Part shown: one piece after another, positions 1 through 7,204 of the stretch
How positions within the stretch are numbered: the first letter of the stretch is position 1
Layout of the letters: each line of letters starts with the position of its first letter
From: a bacterium
GTDB lineage: Bacteria; Eremiobacterota; Eremiobacteria; Baltobacterales; Baltobacteraceae
Length of the DNA: 23,048 nt
NCBI GenBank assembly: GCA_021784715.1
Contig: JAJYHP010000084.1
Span: 1 to 23,048 of the forward strand
Reading direction: 5' to 3'
Translations under genes and position numbers: made by a program
The notes under the pieces: model-generated
Told to the model about the DNA's origin: nothing
The model's input: the letters and a program-made list of their open reading frames with translations, nothing else
The model's database searches: none

Positions 1-1442
1 TCGATGAGCTCGGCCATCCGCTTGGCGGCAGAGCGAACGCGTCCGAGATAGCCGCGGCCCGTGTCGTCGAGGAGCGCATCGTAGTCTTCTTCGAGGACCT
101 GACTGAAGCCGTCGATCGCGCGCAGCGGGGCACGAAGATCGTGCGAAACCGAGTAGGCGAATGCTTCGAGCTCTTTATTCGCCGCCTCGAGTTGCACCGT
201 GCGCTCTGCAACCCGTTGTTCGAGTGTCGCGTTGAGTTCGCGAATCTCTCGCTCGCTCTTTATGCGGTTGGTGATATCGCGGATATATCCGGCCAGGCCG
301 TCGGCAAAGGGGTAAATCCGCATATCGTACCATCGCCCGTTCACGCCCGACCGTAATTCCAACGTTACCGGCTTGCGGCTTGCGAGCGCCTCTTCGAAAG
401 CGGCACGCACCATGCTCTCTGATGAGGGTTCGACGAAGTCCATCATCGGACGCCCGATCAGGGCATCCTTCTTCGCTCGATAAAACTGCGCCAAACGTTC
501 GTTGACATAGATGATATGAAGCGCCTTATCGACGGCGACGAAAGCGTCGGTGATGCTATCGAGGATCTCGCGCGTCTGCGCGGTTGCGCGCGAGCTGTGA
601 AAGACCTCCGCGATCGTCGTCGCGACGCTTTCGATAAACCGTTGTCGCGATTCATCAAAATAATTCGCCTGTGGGCTTCCCACGACAATCATTCCGATCG
701 GTTCGTTCTCGGTGCCGATGGGAATGCACGCCACCGATTGAATTCCCTTCGCCATGCGCGCGCGTGCGTCGAGCAGCGGAGCTTCCTCGGTCAGCCTGTC
801 GACGACGATCGCCTCGGCGCGACGAATCTGCGCCGACCCGGCAAAATCGAGCGTCTCTCCGTCGCTGACCGGAGGTGCGACCGCCTCGCCGAGTTCGCCG
901 ACGCGGTCGTAGCGGTCGAGCGAGGGGCGATAACGATACATCTCGGCGGCCGGCGCGTCGAGGTAGGTGCAGAGCAGCTCCAACGCATCCTCACTCACCC
1001 GCGCGAGCGATGCTTGCGAGAGCGCGAGGCGACCGAATTCGATGAGCGCGGCCTGCTGATTGCTTCGCTCGGCCATCACGCGCTCGGCCTCGACCCGTTC
1101 GGTGACATCGCGAAAGTAGACCGATATCCCATCGGGTGCTGGAAAGGCCTTAACGTCGAACCAGAGATACGAGGTTAACGAGTACTCGACGAACGAGGTC
1201 GGGGCACCGGTATCGAGGGCCTTCTGGTACTGCTCTTCAAAGACCGAGTTGGCGAAGGTCGGAAAGAGATCGCGAACCCGCATGCCCACCACCTCGCGTC
1301 CGACTGCTCCGAGAAGCCGCTTTGCCTCGCCGTTCATAAAGCGGATGCACATATCGCGGTCGAGCACGAAGAACCCGTCGGTGATCCGTTCGAGAACCTC
1401 ACCGAGATCGACGGGCAGCGTGTGACTTTTGGCGGCTCCCAT
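1..1442 (-). CDS. PAS-GAF-PAS sensor histidine kinase (3' end cut by window)
   Basis: This is a sensor kinase, probably cytoplasmic, since the 480 visible residues show no membrane segment. Translation of the minus strand from the ATG at 1440-1442 is open to the window edge. It shows a PAS domain (about residues 12-115, ending in [12 protein letters not shown]), a GAF domain (about 135-285), a second PAS (about 290-392, ending in YIRDITNR), a charged coiled-coil linker (about 395-428) and a HisKA dimerisation domain. The H-box is [19 protein letters not shown], with the phospho-accepting His at residue 434. The ATP-binding HATPase_c domain should lie beyond position 1. This layout is typical of bacteriophytochrome-like or soluble PAS kinases that signal through a separate regulator; no response regulator is in view. 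Its ligand is unknown. It follows msrB on the same strand after a 147-base gap, and no clear promoter or terminator is visible there. Confidence 0.88.
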   Translation of the reverse strand, partial: MGAAKSHTLPVDLGEVLERITDGFFVLDRDMCIRFMNGEAKRLLGAVGREVVGMRVRDLFPTFANSVFEEQYQKALDTGAPTSFVEYSLTSYLWFDVKAFPAPDGISVYFRDVTERVEAERVMAERSNQQAALIEFGRLALSQASLARVSEDALELLCTYLDAPAAEMYRYRPSLDRYDRVGELGEAVAPPVSDGETLDFAGSAQIRRAEAIVVDRLTEEAPLLDARARMAKGIQSVACIPIGTENEPIGMIVVGSPQANYFDESRQRFIESVATTIAEVFHSSRATAQTREILDSITDAFVAVDKALHIIYVNERLAQFYRAKKDALIGRPMMDFVEPSSESMVRAAFEEALASRKPVTLELRSGVNGRWYDMRIYPFADGLAGYIRDITNRIKSEREIRELNATLEQRVAERTVQLEAANKELEAFAYSVSHDLRAPLRAIDGFSQVLEEDYDALLDDTGRGYLGRVRSAAKRMAELI

Positions 1443-1589
1443 CCTATGCTCGCGCTTCCGTTTCGAGCGCGCCCCTCCCTCCGGAAGGGTTAATCTTTTC
1501 CCCGCTCTCCACGGATACATCTTAGGAAGCAGTCGGAGCGAAGCGGGCGCGCCTAGCTGTTTTGTTTTGATTCCGTAAAGGCGGCGTCG

Positions 1590-1997
1590 CTACTTCGGCT
1601 GGAACTGGAGCGAGAGCGAGTTGATGCAGTAGCGCGTTCCCTCCGGGCCCGGCCCATCGTCGAAGACGTGCCCGAGGTGGGAATCGCAGCGCCGGCAGCG
1701 GACCTCGGTGCGAATCATCCCGTGACTCCGATCTTCGATCAGCCGGACGCGCTCCAAATCCTCGGGACGCGTGAAGCTCGGCCATCCGCAGTGCGATTCG
1801 AATTTGGCGTCGGCGGCAAAGAGCGCGGCACCGCAAGCCCCGCAGAGATAGCTTCCCTCGGCGTCGACGGCGAGCAAGGAGCCGCTAAATGGTCGTTCCG
1901 TGCCGGCCTCGCGCAGAATGTGATAGCGCTCGGGCCCGAGTTGGGCCCGCCATTGCGCGTCGGTACGTTGGAATTCGGAGGTTGTGCGCTCGTTCAT
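1590..1997 (-). CDS. msrB: Peptide methionine-(R)-S-oxide reductase MsrB
   Basis: MsrB reduces the R epimer of methionine sulfoxide in oxidised proteins, using thioredoxin-type reductant. The 135-residue product has the family's usual length for a single-domain enzyme. It shows the two structural zinc motifs (CGAC and CRRC), the HCGWPSF signature, and RYCINSLSL with the catalytic Cys near the C terminus. The ATG at 1995-1997 is chosen because the product then starts a normal distance before the core, although no Shine-Dalgarno is visible. An in-frame GTG at 2024 is an alternative. The gene lies 56 bases downstream of tRNA-Thr on the same strand, so it may be read from the tRNA promoter. A perfect 6-bp inverted repeat touches the start codon (listed separately). 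Confidence 0.95.
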   Translation of the reverse strand: MNERTTSEFQRTDAQWRAQLGPERYHILREAGTERPFSGSLLAVDAEGSYLCGACGAALFAADAKFESHCGWPSFTRPEDLERVRLIEDRSHGMIRTEVRCRRCDSHLGHVFDDGPGPEGTRYCINSLSLQFQPK

Positions 1998-2014
1998 ACG
2001 TTCGTAAAGAACGT
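1998..2014 (-). promoter_or_regulatory. Small inverted repeat abutting the msrB start codon
   Basis: ACGTTC and GAACGT are perfect 6-bp arms around a 5-base spacer, ending directly against the msrB ATG where a ribosome binding site would be expected. It could fold in the mRNA and affect initiation, or act as a small operator. Function is inference; a repeat of this size can occur by chance. Confidence 0.3.
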
Positions 2015-2053
2015 CGAAACGCACCGCTCGGATGCATGCACCCCGAACGAGGC

Positions 2054-2128
2054 TGGAGCCGTTGATGGGGATTGAACCCATGACCTCGTCCTTACCAAGG
2101 ACGTGCTCTACCACTGAGCTACAACGGC
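2054..2128 (-). tRNA. tRNA-Thr(GGT)
   Basis: The minus strand folds as a 75-base tRNA with encoded CCA. The acceptor stem GCCGTTG/CAACGGC is perfect, the D-arm carries AGCTCAGTGGTAGAGC, the anticodon stem is CGTCC/GGACG with loop TTGGTAA (anticodon GGT), and the T-arm contains GGGTTCAATCCC. It is the last of three tandem tRNA genes on this strand, just before msrB. Confidence 0.97.
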
Positions 2129-2137
2129 ATTCCTCGT

Positions 2138-2211
2138 TGGAGCGGGCGGCGGGAATCGAACCCGCGCTGTCTGCTTGGAAGGCAGAAGCACTACCACTAT
2201 GCAACGCCCGC
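2138..2211 (-). tRNA. tRNA-Gly(TCC)
   Basis: The minus strand gives a 74-base tRNA with encoded CCA. The acceptor stem is GCGGGCG/CGCCCGC, the anticodon stem TCTGC/GCAGA encloses CTTCCAA (anticodon TCC), and the T-arm is CGGGTTCGATTCCCG. It lies 9 bases upstream of tRNA-Thr in transcription order and 1 base after tRNA-Tyr, so the three are probably one transcript. Confidence 0.97.
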
Positions 2212-2212
2212 G

Positions 2213-2300
2213 TGGTGGGCAGGGCTGGATTCGAACCAGCGTAGCGCTTTCGCGCGCCGAATTTACAGTCCGGTGCCTTTAACCACTCGACCACCTACCC
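2213..2300 (-). tRNA. tRNA-Tyr(GTA)
   Basis: This is an 88-base class II tRNA on the minus strand with encoded CCA. The acceptor stem GGGTAGG pairs with CCTGCCC (one T-G pair). The anticodon loop CTGTAAA gives anticodon GTA, and the long variable arm (CGCGCGAAAGCGC) is as expected for bacterial tRNA-Tyr. The T-arm is GCTGGTTCGAATCCAGC. It is the first tRNA of the Tyr-Gly-Thr cluster and lies about 25 bases after the predicted transcription start. Confidence 0.97.
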
Positions 2301-2331
2301 ACGCGACCGTCTGCCGACGGCTCCGGACGGT

Positions 2332-2360
2332 ACGATACCAAACCCCAAGACTCCTCGCAA
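2332..2360 (-). promoter_or_regulatory. Sigma-A-type promoter for the tRNA-Tyr-Gly-Thr(-msrB) unit
   Basis: On the minus strand, TTGCGA (2355-2360) and TATCGT (2332-2337) are separated by exactly 17 bases. Initiation near 2325 would leave about 25 bases before tRNA-Tyr. The position directly upstream of a tRNA cluster supports it. The call rests on inspection of consensus match only. Confidence 0.6.
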
Positions 2361-2445
2361 CGACTCTCGACAAATTCCTCGGCGACGCTCCACCCGGAGC
2401 TTCCTCGGAGGGTGCGTGCGAGAGGCGTGGAAGCTCGCGCTCTCC

Positions 2446-2521
2446 GCCGACGTGGCTCAGCGGCTACAGCAGCAGTTTTGTAAACTGCCAATCGTGGGTT
2501 CGAGTCCCACCGTCGGCTCCA
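2446..2521 (+). tRNA. tRNA-Thr(TGT)
   Basis: The plus strand gives a 76-base tRNA with encoded CCA. The acceptor stem GCCGACG/CGTCGGC is perfect, the anticodon stem GCAGT/ACTGC encloses TTTGTAA (anticodon TGT), and the T-arm is GTGGGTTCGAGTCCCAC. It is transcribed away from the Tyr-Gly-Thr cluster and ends 24 bases before the ferredoxin-like gene. I could not find a convincing -35/-10 pair for it in the 145-base divergent gap. Confidence 0.97.
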
Positions 2522-2545
2522 TTGCTTTCGCCCGGGAGACCCTTC

Positions 2546-2929
2546 ATGCAAAGCGTACGTCCCAAGTGGCGCTCGGGCGGCCTCGCGCTCGTCTGCGAAC
2601 GCTGTTCGACGAAGCGTATCCCCGAGGAGACGCCGGAGATCGCAGCGCGGCACGGAGAGTTCCGCCTGCGCGACTGGCTCAAGGCCACGCTCAAAGAGCG
2701 CGGCCGATGGGGGCCGATTCGAGCGATTTCGACATCCTGTATGGACGTCTGCGCGAAGGGACTGGTAACGGTCTGCATCGCGCCGAGCGATGGTCGCGAA
2801 AGCGAGATCCTCGTCGTCGATCCGCTCGAGGATCGCGAACGCGTCTACGATCGGGTCGTCGAATTATTGAGCGCGACGGGAGAGATCAAAACGACGAAGG
2901 GTGGAAGTGTGGGAGCGGCGAGCGATTAA
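2546..2929 (+). CDS. Thioredoxin-like [2Fe-2S] ferredoxin-type small protein
   Basis: This 127-residue protein resembles thioredoxin-fold (2Fe-2S) ferredoxin/DUF1636-type proteins. It has a CERC pair at Cys17 and Cys20 near the N terminus and a second pair in SCMDVCAKGLVTV (Cys65 and Cys69), followed by Cys77 and an IAP segment. Such a 2+2 cysteine layout could hold a [2Fe-2S] cluster for electron transfer; this is inference from family pattern, and zinc binding is possible. The ATG at 2546 is supported by GGGAG seven bases upstream. The gene follows tRNA-Thr(TGT) by 24 bases and may share its transcript. Its last codons lie inside a long inverted repeat. The partner and pathway are unknown. 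Confidence 0.65.
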   Translation: MQSVRPKWRSGGLALVCERCSTKRIPEETPEIAARHGEFRLRDWLKATLKERGRWGPIRAISTSCMDVCAKGLVTVCIAPSDGRESEILVVDPLEDRERVYDRVVELLSATGEIKTTKGGSVGAASD

Positions 2930-2964
2930 CTCACGACCCAAGCGAGCCGCCCTACACTTCCACC
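2900..2964. terminator. Long inverted repeat, probable bidirectional terminator
   Basis: GGTGGAAGTGT (2900-2910) pairs perfectly with ACACTTCCACC (2954-2964). The stem continues inward through GGG and CGGC pairings with small bulges, leaving a loop of about 26 bases. It overlaps the last codons of the ferredoxin-like gene and lies 10 bases past the sigH stop, exactly where two converging genes need termination. Neither side has a strong T-tract, so the terminator role is inference. Confidence 0.55.
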
Positions 2965-2973
2965 TACTAGCCG

Positions 2974-3621
2974 TTACTTAAACTCGAACTCCGCGAGGTT
3001 TTTTTCGATTTTGCGTTTGACGCGTTGGAGCGCGTTGTCGATCGATTTTACATGGCGGCCGAGATCGCGCGCCATCTCCTGGTAACTCTTTCCTTCGAGA
3101 TAGGATTCGAGAACCTGCGATTCGAGATCCGAGAGATTCTGGCGAATACGCTGGCGGATGTCGTCGGAGACCTCCTGCGTTACGACCAACTCCTCGGGAT
3201 CGCCGGATTTCTGCGCCGGCATAACGTCGAGCAACGTCCGTTCGCTGTCTTCATCGTAGATCGGTTTGTTCAGCGATATATACTGGTTGAGCGGAATATG
3301 CTTCTGACGCGTCGCGGTCTTGATCGCGGTGATGATCTGGCGCGTAATACACAATTCGGCGAAGGCGCGAAAACTCGAAAGTTTATCGGCCTTGAAATCG
3401 CGGACGGCCTTATATAAGCCGATCATGCCTTCTTGGATGATATCCTCGCGATCCGCGCCGATGAGGAAGTAGCTCTTAGCCTTGATGCGCACGAAGTTCT
3501 TGTATTTGTTGAGTAAGAACTCCATCGCAAGGCTATCGCCGCTCTTTGCAGTCGCAACGAGATCTTCGTCGCCGCGTTCGTGATAGTCCAGCCCTGCAGG
3601 GGCCGGCTGGGTCATTGCCAT
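2974..3621 (-). CDS. sigH: RNA polymerase sigma factor SigH (Spo0H family)
   Basis: A sigma-70-family factor of 215 residues. From memory it is strikingly close to Bacillus SigH: region 2 carries SYFLIGADREDIIQEGMIGL and AFAELCITRQIITAIK, followed by TRQKHIPLN, and region 4 carries the SYQEMARDLGRHVKSIDNAL helix-turn-helix. In Firmicutes SigH drives transition-phase, competence and sporulation genes; its regulon here is unknown. The start could be the ATG at 3621 or the ATG two codons later; neither has a strong Shine-Dalgarno. It has its own sigma-A-type promoter and lies downstream of rlmB, as in the Bacillus cysE-cysS-rlmB-sigH block, though yacP and mrnC are absent. The expected rpmG-secE-nusG genes do not follow; tRNA genes and msrB do. 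Confidence 0.93.
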   Translation of the reverse strand: MAMTQPAPAGLDYHERGDEDLVATAKSGDSLAMEFLLNKYKNFVRIKAKSYFLIGADREDIIQEGMIGLYKAVRDFKADKLSSFRAFAELCITRQIITAIKTATRQKHIPLNQYISLNKPIYDEDSERTLLDVMPAQKSGDPEELVVTQEVSDDIRQRIRQNLSDLESQVLESYLEGKSYQEMARDLGRHVKSIDNALQRVKRKIEKNLAEFEFK

Positions 3622-3698
3622 GGGTGGTATCTGCCTCGTCTAGGACGCGTGGACGCATGACGCGGGCCGGAGCCCGTCGAGCGCGTCGCACGGGTCGG

Positions 3699-3727
3699 AG
3701 TATAGAAGGGCTCCCCTCCACCGTCAA
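3699..3727 (-). promoter_or_regulatory. Strong sigma-A-type promoter of sigH
   Basis: On the minus strand TTGACG (3722-3727) and TATACT (3699-3704) are separated by 17 bases, close to the -35/-10 consensus, with an A-run just upstream. Initiation near 3692 would give a leader of about 70 bases before sigH. It lies in the 133-base gap after rlmB, so sigH can be transcribed apart from the upstream operon. Confidence 0.75.
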
Positions 3728-3754
3728 GCGTTTTTGCCGTATCCGGGCGATTTT

Positions 3755-4558
3755 CTATCCTTCGAGCTCGGCCGCAACTGGGAATCGACGCTGGCGAAGG
3801 GCCTCGTAGAGGAGCACTCCCGCCGCGACCGAGGCGTTGAGGGATGCGACCCCGGCGAGCATGGGGATCTTCACGAGGAAATCGCAGTTCCGCGCTACCA
3901 ATGGGGCAAGCCCGCTCCCTTCCGCCCCGATGACCAGCGCGAGATCGCGACGGAGATCGACATCGTACATGGGCAGCGCTCCCTCGCCGGCCTCCGCCCC
4001 CGCGATCCAAAGCCCGCGCTTCTTCATCGAAGCGATCGTCTGCGCGATGTTGGTCACTTGAGCGATCGGTATGCGCGCCGTCGCTCCGGCCGCGGCTTTG
4101 CGCACCGTCGCATTGACGCCGGCGCTCCGACGGTCGGGCAGAACGACGCCGTTCGCCCCGATGCACGCCGCGGTACGAACGATCGCGCCGACGTTATGCG
4201 GATCGGTCAGATGGTCGACGATGACGACCAGCAGCGGCGCTCCGTCGCGCGGCGTCAGGACGTCCTCGAGATCGGCATAAGGAAACGGTGCACTGCGCGC
4301 GACGACGCCTTGATGTGCCTTATATGGGAGCCGCGCAAAAAACTCGCGCCCTTCGAAACGCGCGCGCAGCCCGCGTTCTTCGGCGACCGAGAGCAGCGCA
4401 CGCAGCGCAGGATCGCGAGCGCGATCGCTTGCAACGTGCAGCGCGAGAATCGATTCTCCGGCCTCAAGTGCTTCCGAGACGGCGTGGATGCCGTAAATGA
4501 CGTCGTCGAAATCGAGCGGAGCTTTCACCCGCCCTCGTGCTAGCGGACGACGCTCCAT
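3755..4558 (-). CDS. rlmB: 23S rRNA (guanosine-2'-O)-methyltransferase RlmB (SpoU/TrmH family)
   Basis: A SPOUT methyltransferase that 2'-O-methylates a guanosine in the 23S rRNA peptidyl-transferase region using S-adenosylmethionine. The 267-residue product has an N-terminal substrate-binding domain (about 20-95, starting IYGIHAVSEAL) and the knotted catalytic domain. Motif 1 is DHLTDPHNVGAIVRTA (115-130), motif 2 is VIGAEGSGL (209-217) and motif 3 is IPMLAGVASLNASVAAG (231-247). The ATG at 4558 overlaps the end of cysS by 19 bases. A GTG at 4528, preceded by GAGGG, is an equally plausible start that would leave an 11-base gap. It is the last gene of the coupled run before the sigH promoter. 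The exact target base is assigned by family, not shown here. Confidence 0.92.
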   Translation of the reverse strand: MERRPLARGRVKAPLDFDDVIYGIHAVSEALEAGESILALHVASDRARDPALRALLSVAEERGLRARFEGREFFARLPYKAHQGVVARSAPFPYADLEDVLTPRDGAPLLVVIVDHLTDPHNVGAIVRTAACIGANGVVLPDRRSAGVNATVRKAAAGATARIPIAQVTNIAQTIASMKKRGLWIAGAEAGEGALPMYDVDLRRDLALVIGAEGSGLAPLVARNCDFLVKIPMLAGVASLNASVAAGVLLYEALRQRRFPVAAELEG

Positions 4559-5997
4559 GCCGAACCCTCCTTACCGTCTTTAATTTCGATTCCGCAACGC
4601 GCAAGCGCATCGCGGAGGCGATCGCTGCGCGCCCAATCTTTGCTCGCACGCGCGGCGAGTCGTTCGGCGATAACGCGGTCGAGCGCCGCGCGCGCATCGT
4701 CGATTCCGTCGAGCCACGGCTCGGCGATCTCCGAACGAAGCGCGAGCGCGAGATCGGTCGGCAACGGAAGCTCCTCCGGAGCCGCCATCCAACGCTCGTC
4801 AGGTTCGATGCCTAAGAGATTCAAGACGGTGCCGAGCTCGCTCAAACGCTCCCGCGCGTTGCCGTCGGCGGGGGTACTCGCGGCGGCGAGAACCTCTCGT
4901 AACGCGGCAGCGGTGTTCATATCGTCGTCGAGCGCCGCGACGACGCGCGCCGTGAGCGCGCCGCCGGTCGCCGTCGCGCCGTCACTTCCCGCTGCGGCCT
5001 CATGCAACGCCCGGTAGTCGCGGCGGAGGCGCTCCAGCGTAGCGACCGCTCCCGCCATCGCCTCCTCGGTAAAGTTCATGACCTTTCCGTAGCCGGTACG
5101 GAGGAAGAGGAGGCGAATCGCTTGCGGATCGTAACGGTCGAGCACATCGGTAAGTGGTTCGAAGTTGCCGAGCGATTTACTCATCTTTCGATTGTCGAAG
5201 AGCAGCAGGCCGCCGTGCAGCCAAAATTTCGCCATCGGCGGCCGTTCCATCAACGGTTCGCTCTGCGCGATCTCGTTTTCATGATGGGGAAAGATCAAGT
5301 CGGCCCCGCCGCCGTGAATATCGAAGCCGGTTCCCTGCGGATCGAGCAGTGCGTGCGACATCGCCGAACATTCGATATGCCAGCCCGGCCGCCCGTCGCC
5401 GTATGGTTCGAACGGCCAATGCGGTTCGCCGGGTTTTGCGAATTTCCAGAGAGCGAAATCGAGCGGTTCCTCCTTCGCCTCGTCGATCTCGATACGCGCA
5501 CCCGCTTCGAGCTCGTCGATATTACGATTAGAGAGCGCGCCGTAGCGGGCGAACTTTCCGACCCGATAATAGATTCCGTCGCTTGCAACGTAAGCATAAT
5601 CGCGCTCGATCAAGGCAGAGATCGTTTCACGAATCTGCGGAATGAAGTCGGTCGCATACGGCTCTTTGTCGGGTTCGCGCACACCCAAGCGACGCATGGA
5701 GCTTTTGAAGTCGGCATAATATCCGGCGACGATCTCGCGCCACGATGTGCCGAGCCGATGCGCGGCCGCGATGCTCCGGTCGTCGATATCGGTAACGTTC
5801 TGCACGTAGGTGACCCGATACCCGGAGAACGCAAGATACCGGCGCAGGATATCGAAAAAGAGAAACGAGCGAGCGTGCCCGAGGTGCGCCTGCGCCGACG
5901 GCGTGAGACCGCAGACATAGATGGAGACCTCACCCTCGCGAATCGGTTGAAACGTTTCGACGCGGCGAGTCCGCGTGTTATAGAGCTGCAGCGGCAT
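4540..5997 (-). CDS. cysS: Cysteinyl-tRNA synthetase
   Basis: A class Ia aminoacyl-tRNA synthetase that charges tRNA-Cys. The 485-residue product is of normal length. It shows the HIGH-type motif as HLGH (38-41), the KMSKS loop (271-275, followed by LGNF), and the zinc-site residues Cys29, Cys210 and the FPHHENE cluster (236-242) used to recognise cysteine. The C-terminal part (after about 300) is the DALR/anticodon-binding region. The start at 5997 overlaps the end of cysE by 20 bases and the stop overlaps rlmB, so translation is probably coupled. Its place next to cysE, which makes the cysteine precursor, follows the conserved cysE-cysS pair of Firmicutes. Confidence 0.97.
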   Translation of the reverse strand: MPLQLYNTRTRRVETFQPIREGEVSIYVCGLTPSAQAHLGHARSFLFFDILRRYLAFSGYRVTYVQNVTDIDDRSIAAAHRLGTSWREIVAGYYADFKSSMRRLGVREPDKEPYATDFIPQIRETISALIERDYAYVASDGIYYRVGKFARYGALSNRNIDELEAGARIEIDEAKEEPLDFALWKFAKPGEPHWPFEPYGDGRPGWHIECSAMSHALLDPQGTGFDIHGGGADLIFPHHENEIAQSEPLMERPPMAKFWLHGGLLLFDNRKMSKSLGNFEPLTDVLDRYDPQAIRLLFLRTGYGKVMNFTEEAMAGAVATLERLRRDYRALHEAAAGSDGATATGGALTARVVAALDDDMNTAAALREVLAAASTPADGNARERLSELGTVLNLLGIEPDERWMAAPEELPLPTDLALALRSEIAEPWLDGIDDARAALDRVIAERLAARASKDWARSDRLRDALARCGIEIKDGKEGSAWSVVR

Positions 5998-6658
5998 CGT
6001 CGTTTCCTTGCGAACGTTCCAACGCCCGTAGGCGCCCTTCGAGTTGAGCTACGCGCGTCTGGAGCTGTGCGATTTGGACGGCATCGGGATCGGGCATGAC
6101 GACGCGCGGGGGTTCGCCGGCATCGCGAACGGGCTCACCGTCGATAAAAACAACCCGCCCGGGCACGCCGACGACCACCGCATTCGCCGGGACGTCGCGA
6201 ACGACGATCGAGCCGCCGCCGATCTTCGTGTTCTCGCCGATGGTAATCGCACCGAGCACCGCCGCGTTGACGCCGACAACGACATTCCGCGCGAGCGTCG
6301 GATGACGCTTGCCGTGCGAGAGACTCGTGCCTCCGAGTGTGACGCCCTGATAGATCGTGCAATCGTCGCCGACCTCCGCCGTCTCGCCGATCACGACACC
6401 CATGCCGTGGTCGATGAAGACGCCGTTGCCGATCGTCGCTCCCGGATGGATCTCGATCCCGGTAAGAAAGCGCACCACGTGCGCGAGCCACCGCGGGAGC
6501 AATGGAATCTTCCAGAGATGCAAAATGTGGATGAAACGATGCGCGAGCAACGCGTGAAAGCCGGGATACGAGAGCAGCACGTCGATCGGCCCGCGCACCG
6601 CCGGATCGCGTTCGAGCGGGGCGCGAAAATCCGCTGCGATAGTCTGAAAGAAACGCAT
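5978..6658 (-). CDS. cysE: Serine O-acetyltransferase CysE
   Basis: CysE transfers acetyl from acetyl-CoA to L-serine, giving O-acetylserine, the carbon skeleton for cysteine. The 226-residue product is the short form. It has a small helical N-terminal domain (about 1-65) and a left-handed beta-helix of hexapeptide repeats (about 66-165) with the family signature around IDHGMGVVIGETAEVGDD, a GGTSL turn and GKRHPTL. The last 30 or so residues (around QIAQLQTRVAQLEGRLRALE) look like a coiled coil instead of the usual short tail that binds CysK, so cysteine-synthase complex formation is uncertain. It starts immediately after the stop of the upstream small gene (0 bases) and overlaps cysS by 20 bases. 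Confidence 0.95.
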   Translation of the reverse strand: MRFFQTIAADFRAPLERDPAVRGPIDVLLSYPGFHALLAHRFIHILHLWKIPLLPRWLAHVVRFLTGIEIHPGATIGNGVFIDHGMGVVIGETAEVGDDCTIYQGVTLGGTSLSHGKRHPTLARNVVVGVNAAVLGAITIGENTKIGGGSIVVRDVPANAVVVGVPGRVVFIDGEPVRDAGEPPRVVMPDPDAVQIAQLQTRVAQLEGRLRALERSQGNDDAAAAL

Positions 6659-7204
6659 CTACTGCGGTCGCTTTCCGTGGATCGGCTCGAACGGCGCACC
6701 GTCGGGGCCGAATGCAATCGGTTCCAGACCACGACCGTGCAACAGCCGCGCGTTAATCGCCCCGATGCGAATCATGATGCGATCGTGGCCGAGTAACGGG
6801 AAAAGCAGTTCGAGCGGCACGTCGTCGCGCAGTCCGGTGAGCGCCATACGAACGCTGTCGACGGCATCCTCGGCTCCGAGACCGAACTCCTCGCCGATGA
6901 TCGGAAGGTCGTGAGCGAGCGGCAGCCCCCGCAACTCGGGCTGAGCATCGACATATTGCGCGACGGCATCGAGAAAAAAGAGTACCTCGCGAGAGCGTAG
7001 ACGCTCGAGTTCGAGCGCCGGTACGACGCAGGATTCCGCTCGCAACGCAAGCACGAGCGGCCGGGCGCGGTCGAGATCGACGAGCCGCTCGCCGTACGCT
7101 TCGAGGAAGGTCTCGATCCAACGGTACGCCGCATCGGGAACCGGACTCTCCAAGAGGCCCCACTCCTGCATCCTGCGCGCAAGCGCGGTTACGTTTGCAT
7201 TCAC
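6659..7204 (-). CDS. Stand-alone GluRS-type anticodon-binding domain protein (no catalytic domain)
   Basis: This 181-residue protein aligns by eye only with the C-terminal all-helical anticodon-binding domain of bacterial glutamyl-tRNA synthetase. The best match is residues 109-151, where VRMALTGLRDDVPLELLFPL is followed by LLGHDRIMIRI. Bacterial GluRS has VR.ALTG....P.LFE...LLGKER...R at the same place. The N-terminal part (ETFLEAYGERLVDLDRARPL) resembles the GluRS segment before the FFF element. There is no HIGH, KMSKS or Rossmann fold. It sits between ispF and cysE, exactly where full gltX lies in Bacillus. It overlaps the ispF stop by ATGA and is followed directly by cysE, so it looks like an intact, selected gene. 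It may be a split GluRS part, a tRNA-binding accessory protein or a neutral remnant. The domain call is fairly sure; the function is unknown. Confidence 0.7.
   Translation of the reverse strand: MNANVTALARRMQEWGLLESPVPDAAYRWIETFLEAYGERLVDLDRARPLVLALRAESCVVPALELERLRSREVLFFLDAVAQYVDAQPELRGLPLAHDLPIIGEEFGLGAEDAVDSVRMALTGLRDDVPLELLFPLLGHDRIMIRIGAINARLLHGRGLEPIAFGPDGAPFEPIHGKRPQ

Noticed and set aside
516..1178. Long open frame on the plus strand (220 codons)
   Set aside because: It is antisense to the PAS-GAF-PAS kinase, whose conserved domains read cleanly on the minus strand. The plus frame has no recognisable motif and reflects high-GC codon structure.
1443..1589. Terminator or promoter between msrB and the histidine kinase
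   Set aside because: Only a short CCCTTCC/GGAGGG-type pairing and no good -35/-10 pair or T-tract; not strong enough to list.
5002..6099. 365-codon plus-strand open frame
   Set aside because: It lies opposite cysS, which has all expected motifs; the product looks like an arginine-rich shadow translation.
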